Source of the DNA: CAZFAP01 sp964516325
GTDB taxonomy: Bacteria; Auribacterota; JABMQX01
DNA: 24,668 bases
Direction: 5' to 3'
NCBI GenBank assembly: GCA_964516325.1
Contig: CAZFAP010000061.1
Span: forward strand, 1-24,668
The notes under the pieces are model-generated. The model saw nothing but the letters and a program-made list of their open reading frames with translations. It was not told the DNA's origin and ran no database searches. Position numbers and translations under genes: made by a program. Of this stretch, positions 1-7,740 are shown in pieces; within the stretch, counting starts at the first letter, position 1; the number at the start of each line of letters is the position of its first letter.

Positions 1-1220
1 TAGCGAACTTCAGCAAGTTCGATCGCAAGAACTATTTTTACCCTGACCTTCCGAAAAACTTTCAAATCTCGCAGTACGACAAGCCGCTGTGCCGGGGCGG
101 GGCTTTAGAGTTCTCGTCGAACGGCCAGACGCGAACGGTGGGGTTAATCCGCGTTCACCTTGAAGAGGAGGCGGGGAAACTGATTCATTTTCCCGACGGC
201 GAAAGCGGGGTGGATTTCAATCGAGTGGGGATTCCTCTGCTGGAGATTGTGAGCAAGCCCGAAATTCACACTCCCGACGAGGCGTATGACTATCTTATCG
301 GGCTGAAGCAACTGCTGGAGTACCTCGAGGTCAGCAACTGCAACATGGAGGAGGGAAGCCTCCGATGCGACGCGAACGTCTCCGTCCGGCCAAAAGAGCA
401 GGCAGAACTCGGAACGCAAGTCGAAGTCAAGAACATGAACACCTTCAGCGGCGTCCGGAGAGCCCTTGCGTATGAAATCGAGCGGCAGATTGAAGTCCTC
501 GAAAGCGGCGGGAAAGTCGTTCGAGAGACACGTCGCTGGGACCCCGATTTCCAGAAGACGTTCTCGATGCGAAGCAAAGAGTGGGCGCACGACTACCGCT
601 ATTTCCCCGAACCGGACCTCGTCCCGATCGTTCTGGAGAAGGCGTGGATTGACGACCTGCGCGCGGCGATTCCGGAGCTTCCGCACGCGAGGAACAAACG
701 CTTCATCGAGGAATATGGGCTTTCCGAATACGACGCAGGAGTCCTCACGTCGCAAAAAGTCTTTGCGGATTATTACGAAGAATGCGCCCGCCTTCACGAC
801 AACTATAAGGCGATCTGCAACTGGATCATGGGCGGAGTGCTCCGCGAACTGAACGAGCGGAAACTTGGGATCGAAGCTCTTCGCATCTCGCCGAAAATGC
901 TGACTGATATGATCCGCATGATTGACGACGGGAAAATCAACACGAACATCGCTAAAACGGTTTTCGCCGAGATGGCAGAAACCGGCAAGCCCCCCCAGAA
1001 GATCGTCGAGGAGAAGGAACTGTCCCCAATCACCGAGGCGGGCGAGATCGAGCAGGTGATTGAGAAAGTGATCGCCGACAACCCAAAGCCCGTGCAGGAC
1101 TACCTCTGCGGCAAGGAGAGGGCGATGGGCTTCCTCGTCGGGCAAGTGATGAAAGCCGCACGAGGAAAGGCGGACGCCGAGCTGGTCAACAGAATTCTCA
1201 GAGAGAGGCTCAAGAAGTAA
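1..1220 (+). CDS. gatB: Aspartyl/glutamyl-tRNA(Asn/Gln) amidotransferase subunit B, 5' end missing
   Basis: GatB is the tRNA-binding subunit of the GatCAB amidotransferase, which converts misacylated Glu-tRNA(Gln) or Asp-tRNA(Asn) to the amidated form in the cytoplasm. The frame is open from base 3, so an internal ATG-like start near 138 would be wrong. The first visible residues (FSKFDRKNYFYPDLPKNFQI, from about base 9) are a GatB hallmark, followed by GVDFNRVGIPLLEIVSKPE, CNMEEGSLRCDANVSV and DYRYFPEPDLVPI. The C-terminal half is the helical GatB/YqeY-type tRNA-binding region, ending KAARGKADAELVNRIL. About 405 codons are present. Full GatB is about 475-500 residues, so roughly 75-90 are lost upstream of the window. 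The gene ends TAA 5 bp before accD, which suggests co-transcription. Confidence 0.97.
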   Translation, partial: ANFSKFDRKNYFYPDLPKNFQISQYDKPLCRGGALEFSSNGQTRTVGLIRVHLEEEAGKLIHFPDGESGVDFNRVGIPLLEIVSKPEIHTPDEAYDYLIGLKQLLEYLEVSNCNMEEGSLRCDANVSVRPKEQAELGTQVEVKNMNTFSGVRRALAYEIERQIEVLESGGKVVRETRRWDPDFQKTFSMRSKEWAHDYRYFPEPDLVPIVLEKAWIDDLRAAIPELPHARNKRFIEEYGLSEYDAGVLTSQKVFADYYEECARLHDNYKAICNWIMGGVLRELNERKLGIEALRISPKMLTDMIRMIDDGKINTNIAKTVFAEMAETGKPPQKIVEEKELSPITEAGEIEQVIEKVIADNPKPVQDYLCGKERAMGFLVGQVMKAARGKADAELVNRILRERLKK

Positions 1221-1225
1221 CAGCT

Positions 1226-2065
1226 ATGGCACTATTTGGTAAACCGAGATATTCCGCAATCAAGGTCAAGAAGGTTCAGATACCAACGGGGCGCTGGATG
1301 AAGTGCACCAACTGCCGCGAGATTATTGACGCGAAGGCTTTTCAGAGCGCGTTCAAGACGTGCCCCAAGTGCAAATATCACTTTATGATGACCGCCTGGG
1401 AGAGAGTGGACCTCCTTCTCGACGAGGGAACGTTCGAGGAGATGAACAGGGACATGCTGCCTTTAGACCCGCTGGGGTTCGTGGACACGAAGAAATATAC
1501 CGACCGCCAAACGGAGGCGACGCGAAAGTCTCAGATGAACGAAGCAATACTGACCGGGATGGGGAAGGTGTCAGGGCATTGCGTCGGCTTTGGGGCAATG
1601 GACTTCAATTACATCGGCGGGAGCATGGGTTCCGTCGTCGGGGAAAAAGTTACGCGGCTTGTCGAGAGATGCCTCGATGAGCGATGCGTTCTCATCATCG
1701 TTACGGCTTCCGGCGGCGCGAGGATGATGGAATCCACCTATAGCCTGATGCAAATGGCAAAAACCGCCGGCGCCCTCGCAAAATTTCACCAGGCGGGACT
1801 GCTTTACATCGCGATCCTCGCGAACCCCACGACGGGGGGCGTAACCGCGAGCTTCGCGTCTCTCGGCGACATCGTCATCGCCGAGCCAGCGGCATTGATC
1901 GGGTTCGCGGGTCCGCGAGTTATCGAGCAGACCATCCGACAGGAATTGCCGGAAGGATTTCAGCGCTCCGAGTTCCTCCTCGAGCACGGCATGATTGACC
2001 TCGTCCTCCACCGCAAAGAACTCCCCGCCAAAATCCGCGACCTCGTCAGCTTCTTCTCGGAGTAA
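1226..2065 (+). CDS. accD: Acetyl-CoA carboxylase carboxyltransferase subunit beta
   Basis: AccD pairs with AccA to move the carboxyl group from carboxybiotin to acetyl-CoA, giving malonyl-CoA for fatty acid synthesis. The 279-aa product is close to the usual length (about 280-300). The N-terminal zinc ribbon is intact, with Cys27 and Cys30 (CTNC) and Cys46 and Cys49 (CPKC). The crotonase-like carboxyltransferase core follows, with GGSMGSVVGEKVTRLVE, SGGARMMES and LANPTTGGVTASFASLGD, and the C-terminal AEPAALIGFAGPRVIEQTI block. The ATG lies 5 bp after the gatB stop. There is no strong ribosome binding site at ideal spacing, so translational coupling to gatB is plausible. accA is not in the window. 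Confidence 0.97.
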   Translation: MALFGKPRYSAIKVKKVQIPTGRWMKCTNCREIIDAKAFQSAFKTCPKCKYHFMMTAWERVDLLLDEGTFEEMNRDMLPLDPLGFVDTKKYTDRQTEATRKSQMNEAILTGMGKVSGHCVGFGAMDFNYIGGSMGSVVGEKVTRLVERCLDERCVLIIVTASGGARMMESTYSLMQMAKTAGALAKFHQAGLLYIAILANPTTGGVTASFASLGDIVIAEPAALIGFAGPRVIEQTIRQELPEGFQRSEFLLEHGMIDLVLHRKELPAKIRDLVSFFSE

Positions 2066-2592
2066 GTCCGCAACGTAGCTCCTCAGTCATGGGCGGGGCA
2101 GTGATTCTCAAAGGCCCCGGCAGCCTCCGCACCATACCGTGGCATCCCGCCTTGTGGCAGGGTAGCTCCCTTCTACGCCTGCCGCATCTCTCCCGACGGA
2201 GCGCAATAACGTACGGGATCATGAGGGGCTCTGACATTCGCAGGGGTGCTGCCGCGCCTTACGGACAGTTGACCCTCTCGGGAACTCGGCTGGACGGAGG
2301 AAATCCGCCTGCGGGTTGCCGTGGCGCTCCGGTTTTACACCAACCAATGCAGCCAGGTCCGCGTCGTCGCTTCTCCCTGCGCAGAAGGAAGTTACTGCGG
2401 GGCTTCCGTCCCTTTCTGACACCAGTGCAGAAAGCCGAATCAGTTTACGGTCTCAGCCACTGGCCCTGATTGTTCGCGAATGCTTGTGCCGCCATCGCAC
2501 CTGGCATGATGATTGCTTTGGAACCGGCGCAGTGGTGGGGTCCCGCACCGGTGCATCGCCACGCAGGCTTGCAGATTGAGAAGGGAGATATA
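2066..2592. other. 527-bp intergenic region without a recognisable gene
   Basis: Between the accD stop and the peptidase start I see no ORF with family features. The candidates here (for example + 2089-2469) are Arg/Pro/Ser-rich with no recognisable motif and look like chance ORFs in GC-rich DNA. No convincing sigma-70 promoter or U-tract terminator is visible. There are weak dyads only, including a GGGGC/GCCCC pair soon after accD and the 10-bp palindrome GCACCGGTGC at 2545-2554, about 40 bp before the peptidase start. The length suggests a long leader, a decayed gene, or an element I do not recognise. Confidence 0.5.
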
Positions 2593-5500
2593 ATGGCAGG
2601 GGATCGTCCGACGCAAGTTCTCGTAGGCTTTCTGTGTTTTACGTGTATTTTCGGCGTCTTGGTGCCAGTCGCCCTGGCGGAGCCTGTGGACGCGTCGCGG
2701 GCCGCCATGGCAGCCAACGGTTGGTACGAACTCCGATTCAGGCAGCCGCAAGAGCAGCAGCCGGTTGAAGGCGAAGTCATTCCGGCCTTCACCGAGCCAG
2801 AAGCCAGGCCTCTCGTAGTCAAGGGGACAACAATTGGCTACGCATTCGACACCGCGGAGGGTGGCTGTATCGCCATCGCCGCGGACGACGAGCTCGCTCC
2901 AGTTTTTTACTACTCGCTGGATAGCAGCTTGGATGTTCCGGGTGTGCCAGCGGCCCAGGCAATCATGGAGGCTTTCGCGGACACTATCTCCGAGCTTCAG
3001 AGCACACGGACCCGAAAGACCGGTCCCGGCCACGCTTTCTGGGGTCTCCTGGAACAATTGGCAGACCTGCCAGAGGACCTCTGGCCGCTGGCTGAGCTCC
3101 CTTCGGGTCCCGTTGGCCCGCTCCTGACAACGAGGTGGAATCAGACTGCGCCGTACCACGACAAATGCCCGGTGGTTGGCCGAGAGCACTGCTACGTCGG
3201 TTGCACTGCCACGGCCATGGCCCAGATAATGCGGTACTGGAAGCACCCCAAGACTGGGACCGGAAGCCACAGTTACAACTGGAGTGGAACGGTTCTTTCC
3301 GCTGACTTTGGCTCAACGACGTACGACTGGGCGAACATGCCTGAGTGGGCAACTCCCTTAAGCGATCAGGCCGTCAAAGATGCACTGAGCACACTGAGCT
3401 ACCACTGCGGGGTGTCGGTGGACATGAACTACGGTCAGGATGGTTCCTCGGGGGCGATGCGTGGAGACGCGCTGACCCAGTACTTCGGTTACCTGACAAC
3501 GTCGGGTGTTTGGAAGTCCGGCTATTCCGACGATGGGTGGCTTGCCCTCATGCGCGAGCAAGTTGATAAGGGTTGGCCTGTCTGGTACTCCATCGAAAAT
3601 CATGCCCTCGTGATGGACGGCTACGATTCTCCGAATCTGGTTCATCTGAACATGGGCTGGGGAGGCCATGACGACGGGTTTTGGTCGCTCCAGCAGTATC
3701 CGCCGGTCTACGCTGTGGTAAATATCCGGCCCGACCGCCCGGCCATTTCCCGGGACCCTATCTGGCTGGAGAATTCCTGCTGGAAGGGAAAAAACGCGCC
3801 CGACCAGAGCTTCCAGGTGTGGAATTCGGGCGGCGGGACGCTCGAGTACTCCATCACTGATGAGGTGTCGTGGCTGAGCTGCAATCCGACGAGCGGAACT
3901 TCAGCGGGCGACCGCGACACAATCGTCATCACTTACGCCACATCCGGTCTCTCTGTCGGCTCGTATTCAACGAGCGTCAGGATAAATCCCGTAGGGGTGA
4001 CGATTACCCCGCAATCAGTGCGAGTGAACCTGGCGGTGACGGAACCGCCTCCTCCTGCTATCTCTGTGAACACAACCGGCCTCAGTGCTTCCTGCATCGA
4101 GGGGAAGAACGCCGCGGAACAGAGCTTCGAGGTCTGGAATTCCGGGGGTAAGACACTGAATTACTCGATAAGCGACAACGTGTCGTGGTTGACCTGCAAT
4201 CCCGTCTCGGGCAGCTCGACCGGTGAGCACGATGCAATCACGGTGAGCTTCGCAACTTCTGGACTCTCGCCGGGAGCTTATTCGGGCGCAATAACAATAG
4301 GTGCCTCCGGGGCAAGCAACACCCCCCAGACGATAGTGGTGACCCTTGCAGTCACCCCGCCAGCGATATGTTGCAGCGTGGAGTCCTTGCGCAACACTTG
4401 CCAGGCAGGCAGCAATGCCGCCCTTCAGAGTTTTGAGGTCTGGACGTCTGGGCCCAAGGCGCTCAACTACTCGATCGGCGACGACGCCTCATGGCTGAGC
4501 TGTAGCCCTACGACCGGCGGGTCCGCTGGCGAGCACGACACCATCACCGTCAACTACGCCAGCTCGGGCCTCTCCTCGGGGGTATATTCCGCCGCAATCA
4601 CGATCACCGCTCCGAGGGCAGGTAACTCCCCGCAGACCATACCCCTACTCTTGACCGTGGCCGGCACTCGGTACGTGGACGGTTCCGTGGGGGCCTCCGG
4701 TGATGGGAGATCATGGGGCACCGCTTTCAAGACGATCCAGCAGGCGATTGATGCCGCGTATGAGGGGGAGACTGTGATCGTCGCCCAGGGCATCTACGTC
4801 GAGAATATTTGCTTTAAGGGGAAGAACATCGTCCTACGCAGTGTCGGTCCTTCGGACCCGGCCGTGGTCGCGGACACGATTATTGATGGCGCCGGCAGCG
4901 GTTCGGTCGTGACGTTCGACGGGACAGAGAACGAAACCTGCCTCCTTTCCGGCTTCACCATTCGCAACGGGACGGGCCCGGCCGACAGCGGCGTGAAGGG
5001 GTCCAGCTCCGTGGGCCTGGGGGATGCTCCCCGGACTCACGCGACAATCCGAAACAACATCATCACCGGCAACTCGACATGGTGGCACGGCGGTGGGATC
5101 ACCTGGTGCGGGGGCACGATTGAGAACAATACCATCATGGCAAACTCGGCCCTCAGCGGGGGCAGTGGCGGGGGCGGCCTCGCGTGGTGCAACGGGACGA
5201 TCCGGAACAACGTCATTGTGGGCAACTCGGCCACCGGCCAGAACAGTTTTGGAGGCGGGCTGGCTTGGTGCGACGGGGTGGTCCGAAATAACGTCATCGC
5301 TGGCAACACAGCCAACAACGTCGGCGGCGGGCTGTGGGGATGCGGGGGCGCTGTCCACAACAACACCATCGTCGGGAACGCGGCCGCCACCGGTGGGGGC
5401 CTTTCCTCGTGCAACGGCTCGATTATGAACTGCATCATCTGGGGAAACACGGCCCCGAGCGCTGCGCAACTTCACGACTCGTCCGCGCCCGGTTACTCGT

Positions 5501-5976
5501 GCATTCAGGGTTGGACAGGCGGTGGCGAGGGGAACATCGCCGAGCATCCCGGCCTTCTTGACGTGGACGGTGCTGACAACAACCCGCTCGGCTACGAGGA
5601 CAATGACTATCGGCTTTCGACCGAGTCGCCGTGCATTGACGCTGGCAAGAACGAGGACTGGATGCGGCGCGCGAACGACATAGATGGCAACCTTCGCATC
5701 TTTGACGGTGGCCGTTCTCTGACAGTTGACATGGGCGCCTACGAGTTCGGCTCGCTGCCATTTAGAGTTCTCAGTGTCGTGAGCGCGACGGGGGGCGGGA
5801 CCGAGCTGACCTGGTATAGTCGGCCCGGGGACAGCTACGTAATCTGGTCGTCCGCAAACCTCCTTGGTGGGCAGTGGGTCAGCATCGCCACGATCCCATC
5901 GGAGGGGGACACGACATCGTGGACGGATAGTTCCACTTCCGGCCGGATGAAACTGTATCGAATTGAAATCAGGTAG
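2593..5976 (+). CDS. Secreted C10 (streptopain-like) cysteine peptidase with three BACON-like repeats and a beta-helix
   Basis: The 1127-aa product starts at an ATG preceded by AAGGGAGA. The frame extends 41 codons further upstream, but those lack a signal peptide. Residues 1-29 form a signal peptide with likely cleavage after VPVALA. Residues about 30-165 resemble the C10 propeptide (GGCIAIAADDELAPVFYYS). The peptidase spans about 170-375: nucleophile Cys204 in CYVGCTATAMAQIMRYW, His337 in ENHALVMDGYD, and the downstream NMGWGGHDDGFW block. Three BACON-like Ig repeats begin at about 385, 489 and 591. A right-handed beta-helix spans about 693-1056, opening DGRSWGTAFKTIQQAIDAA and ending in the anchor-type VDMGAYEFG. 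A beta-sandwich tail (1057-1127) ends YRIEIR. The propeptide and both catalytic residues are present, so an active exported protease is likely. The target of the repeats and helix is unknown. A small ORF follows 28 bp downstream. Confidence 0.9.
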   Translation: MAGDRPTQVLVGFLCFTCIFGVLVPVALAEPVDASRAAMAANGWYELRFRQPQEQQPVEGEVIPAFTEPEARPLVVKGTTIGYAFDTAEGGCIAIAADDELAPVFYYSLDSSLDVPGVPAAQAIMEAFADTISELQSTRTRKTGPGHAFWGLLEQLADLPEDLWPLAELPSGPVGPLLTTRWNQTAPYHDKCPVVGREHCYVGCTATAMAQIMRYWKHPKTGTGSHSYNWSGTVLSADFGSTTYDWANMPEWATPLSDQAVKDALSTLSYHCGVSVDMNYGQDGSSGAMRGDALTQYFGYLTTSGVWKSGYSDDGWLALMREQVDKGWPVWYSIENHALVMDGYDSPNLVHLNMGWGGHDDGFWSLQQYPPVYAVVNIRPDRPAISRDPIWLENSCWKGKNAPDQSFQVWNSGGGTLEYSITDEVSWLSCNPTSGTSAGDRDTIVITYATSGLSVGSYSTSVRINPVGVTITPQSVRVNLAVTEPPPPAISVNTTGLSASCIEGKNAAEQSFEVWNSGGKTLNYSISDNVSWLTCNPVSGSSTGEHDAITVSFATSGLSPGAYSGAITIGASGASNTPQTIVVTLAVTPPAICCSVESLRNTCQAGSNAALQSFEVWTSGPKALNYSIGDDASWLSCSPTTGGSAGEHDTITVNYASSGLSSGVYSAAITITAPRAGNSPQTIPLLLTVAGTRYVDGSVGASGDGRSWGTAFKTIQQAIDAAYEGETVIVAQGIYVENICFKGKNIVLRSVGPSDPAVVADTIIDGAGSGSVVTFDGTENETCLLSGFTIRNGTGPADSGVKGSSSVGLGDAPRTHATIRNNIITGNSTWWHGGGITWCGGTIENNTIMANSALSGGSGGGGLAWCNGTIRNNVIVGNSATGQNSFGGGLAWCDGVVRNNVIAGNTANNVGGGLWGCGGAVHNNTIVGNAAATGGGLSSCNGSIMNCIIWGNTAPSAAQLHDSSAPGYSCIQGWTGGGEGNIAEHPGLLDVDGADNNPLGYEDNDYRLSTESPCIDAGKNEDWMRRANDIDGNLRIFDGGRSLTVDMGAYEFGSLPFRVLSVVSATGGGTELTWYSRPGDSYVIWSSANLLGGQWVSIATIPSEGDTTSWTDSSTSGRMKLYRIEIR
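3745..4668 (+). repeat. Three tandem BACON-like domain repeats within the peptidase gene
   Basis: Repeat units start near 3745, 4057 and 4363, giving periods of 104, 102 and about 102 codons. Each unit carries QSFxVWxSG, a (D/E)xxSWLxCxPxxG block, a TIxxxYAxSGLSxGxYS-type strand, and PQxxxVxLxVT at its end. Each holds one Cys near its start and one in the SWL(S/T)C block: residues 396/430, 501/535 and 603/637, always exactly 34 apart. The units are related but diverged, so the duplication is not recent. Confidence 0.8.
5050..5450 (+). repeat. Beta-helix coil repeats with a periodic cysteine
   Basis: Five consecutive coils share the pattern GGG(L/I)xxCxGx(I/V)xNNxIxGN. Their cysteines are at residues 839, 866, 893, 917 and 940 (bases 5107, 5188, 5269, 5341, 5410), with spacings of 27, 27, 24 and 23. 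The coil before them (ATIRNNIITGN) lacks the Cys. In a right-handed parallel beta-helix, one coil is about 22-27 residues, so these cysteines should stack on one face. Confidence 0.75.
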
Positions 5977-6004
5977 GTTGAAACAAAGGAGGGACAGAAG
6001 GGAC

Positions 6005-6256
6005 ATGAAATGGGTCTACTTACATTTGAGAGCCGTTGAGGGCAAAGGGCACAGCCCTGGCGTTGACCTGGAGATGGATGATGCGGAGCGCGAGCGCCTG
6101 AAAGCCGACCTCGCGCTTTACGAGAGCAAGGCGCCCGGCGAGCGCGGCGGCCCTGACAGGTCGTATACGTGCTACAGCGTCAAATTGCACCTCGACGAGG
6201 TTGAGAGCTTGGTGGACGGAGAGGCCTTCCCGCCGGATAGGATGTCTCTGGAGTAG
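6005..6256 (+). CDS. Small hypothetical protein (83 aa) downstream of the C10 peptidase
   Basis: I do not recognise a family. The frame is open from an in-frame ATG inside the peptidase end (5963). The ATG at 6005 is preferred because the strong ribosome binding site AAAGGAGGG ends about 9 bases upstream of it. The product begins MKWVYLHLRAVEG, has an acidic, probably helical stretch DDAERERLKADLALYESK, and ends with a YTCYSVKLHLDEVESL segment. There is no signal peptide or membrane segment, so it should be cytoplasmic. It follows the peptidase stop by 28 bp in the same direction, so co-expression is likely. Small cytoplasmic inhibitors sit next to some secreted cysteine proteases (Spi beside SpeB, staphostatins beside staphopains). 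An inhibitor role here is only suggested by position. Confidence 0.65.
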   Translation: MKWVYLHLRAVEGKGHSPGVDLEMDDAERERLKADLALYESKAPGERGGPDRSYTCYSVKLHLDEVESLVDGEAFPPDRMSLE

Positions 6257-6329
6257 CGCCGCGGAGCCGCCGGCGGCCCGGTTCGCCATACGCCGCGTTC
6301 CGGCACCTTGCCCTCCCGGACAACTCGTG

Positions 6330-7376
6330 TTACTGGCCAGGGGCCAGCGACGCGAAGGCGGAGAGGATTTCGGAGGGGGTGGGCCAGCCGGTGGTGCCGA
6401 TTTTCTTGATGGTGGTTCCGCTGGCGAGGTTGGCGAGCTCCGCAGCCTCGACGATGTCGGCGCCAACCGCGAGCGAAAGCGCAATCGCGGCGGTAACGGT
6501 ATCTCCGGCGCCGGTGGCGTCAATCTCACCGGTGCAAGGGACGGTCGGGACGTGAATCGGCTTGCCCGTCGTCGGGAAGACAGTCATTCCGCGTTCTCCG
6601 CGAGTGATGACAAGGGTCTGGCAGAGGGTGAGCTCCTTGAGTTCTCTTCCGGCGCACAGGACAGTCTCGTCGCTGATGTGTTTGCTCTCGTGGGGGCGAT
6701 AGACTCCGGCGCCCATCGCCGCCTCGTAGTCGTTCGGGACGAGCACAGAGAAGCCCGCGAATTCGGCAATTCTGTCGCGGGAATCCCCGACGGAGAGGAC
6801 ATTCTTCTCGCGGGTGAGAGCTGCGACTTTTTCCAGAATGCGTTTGGTGCATACACCGGTGTCGGGGATTTCGGCGTAGTCGGCTGCGACGACGGCACGG
6901 CACTCGCGGGACGCTTGGTCGAGCGCCTCAATGACGCTTTTTTCGGCCTGGGCGCCGATGGGGCAATCGTTTTCCTGGTCGAAGCGTCCCACCTGCTGCT
7001 TTCTGCCGTGGTAGGAGGAAGCATAGACTTTATTGAAAGTCGGCGTGTGACGCTGCGCTGCCCCGATAAGGTGTTCGGTTTTGATTCCCCTTTTGCCGAG
7101 TTCTCCTTTCATGATTTCGCCGCTGAGGTCTTCTCCGACGACGCCGACGGCGGATACTTCCGCACCCATAGAAGAAAGATTGCACGCGGCGTTTCCCGCG
7201 GCGCCGGGAGAATAAAAGTCCGTCTCGATTCGCACGACGGGAACGGCAGCCTCTCTGGAAATCGCCTCCATGCTGCCGGAGATATATCGGTCGAGATAGA
7301 AATCCCCGACGACGGCGACTTTGATACCACGGATTTTTCCGAGGATTTCCTCCAAACGTTTCCTTGTCAGCTTCAA
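6330..7376 (-). CDS. PfkB-family kinase, RfaE1/HldE N-domain-like (probable heptose-7-phosphate kinase)
   Basis: The 348-aa ribokinase-like enzyme (from the TTG start) best resembles the kinase half of HldE/RfaE, which phosphorylates D-glycero-D-manno-heptose 7-phosphate for the LPS inner core. Visible features are VVGDFYLDRYISG near the N-terminus, SPGAAGNAACNLSSMGAE, RKQQVGRFDQEN, a DSRDRIAEF segment, LVPNDYEA, and the DATGAGDT anion hole with catalytic Asp near residue 292. The C-terminal cytidylyltransferase domain of fused HldE is absent. An ATG at 7436 is in frame, but the TTG at 7376 is chosen because AAAGGAGGT (7385-7393, minus strand) lies 8 bases before it and no comparable site precedes the ATG. 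Exact sugar specificity cannot be read from the sequence; another PfkB substrate is possible. Confidence 0.85.
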   Translation of the reverse strand: MKLTRKRLEEILGKIRGIKVAVVGDFYLDRYISGSMEAISREAAVPVVRIETDFYSPGAAGNAACNLSSMGAEVSAVGVVGEDLSGEIMKGELGKRGIKTEHLIGAAQRHTPTFNKVYASSYHGRKQQVGRFDQENDCPIGAQAEKSVIEALDQASRECRAVVAADYAEIPDTGVCTKRILEKVAALTREKNVLSVGDSRDRIAEFAGFSVLVPNDYEAAMGAGVYRPHESKHISDETVLCAGRELKELTLCQTLVITRGERGMTVFPTTGKPIHVPTVPCTGEIDATGAGDTVTAAIALSLAVGADIVEAAELANLASGTTIKKIGTTGWPTPSEILSAFASLAPGQ

Positions 7377-7384
7377 AGCTTCCG

Positions 7385-7393
7385 ACCTCCTTT
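7385..7393 (-). promoter_or_regulatory. Ribosome binding site selecting a TTG start
   Basis: The minus strand reads AAAGGAGGT, nearly the full anti-Shine-Dalgarno complement, with an 8-nt gap to the TTG at 7376-7374. This spacing favours TTG over the in-frame ATGs upstream. Confidence 0.7.
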
Positions 7394-7436
7394 CCCGTTG
7401 ACATACCTCCATGCAAGTTTCACACGCCAAGTACAC

Positions 7437-7740
7437 TCATTCGTGAATTTCGTAACGTATGGAATCACGTGGGACGCTCCGCGAACAAGCGCGGTGAGGA
7501 TAGCATAATCTTAAAGCGCAGGGAATATCCGCAGCGGCAAGGGGAGGGTGTACGTTTCGGCGGGGGAGGTCTCTCGCAAACCCCCCAAGGCACAAAGTTG
7601 GGAGTGGCGGGGCTTGTCCCTCCGGAGTGCTGAAGCTTGCTTCAGCCTTCGAAAGCGGGAGCTGCGCTCCTGCACTCCAAACAGACTCGCCGCGCCTCCC
7701 TGCCTGCGACGGAGGCAGTAATTTCGGTCTCATCTGCGGC
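7437..7740. other. Intergenic region between divergent genes
   Basis: This stretch has no credible ORF. An imperfect dyad, CGTGA...TCACG, at 7442-7469 lies upstream of the kinase and could be an operator, but the inner part pairs poorly. Around 7597-7681 there is a cluster of small hairpins, described separately. I could not find a good minus-strand promoter for the kinase. Confidence 0.4.
7624..7678. repeat. Folded intergenic element: three-way junction of perfect stems
   Basis: An outer stem GGAGTGC (7624-7630) pairs with GCACTCC (7672-7678). Inside are CTGAAGC/GCTTCAG (7630-7636 with 7639-7645) and GGAGC/GCTCC (7658-7662 with 7666-7670). The first inner stem shares C7630 with the outer stem, so one of them must give up that pair. 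A further weak GGGG/TCCC hairpin lies just before, at about 7609-7620. Read on the minus strand, it begins TTTGGAGTGC and matches the layout of the element at 12651-12717. It has no U-tract, so it is not a standard terminator. Confidence 0.6.

Noticed and set aside
144..1145. 333-aa minus-strand ORF opposite gatB
   Set aside because: It is antisense to a certain gene, has no family motifs, and is the kind of long shadow ORF expected in GC-rich coding DNA.
2089..2469. 126-aa plus-strand ORF in the gap before the peptidase
   Set aside because: No homology signal, no ribosome binding site, and composition typical of a chance ORF.
4834..6006. 390-aa minus-strand ORF opposite the beta-helix region
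   Set aside because: Its Pro/Ala/Val/Arg-rich translation is a mirror of the Gly/Asn repeats on the plus strand; no domain is visible.
6266..6277. Perfect palindrome GCCGCCGGCGGC between convergent genes
   Set aside because: It has no loop space or U-run and is low-complexity GC sequence, so a terminator call is not supported.
6201..7508. 435-aa plus-strand ORF opposite the PfkB kinase
   Set aside because: The minus strand encodes a clear kinase. This frame has no recognisable domain.
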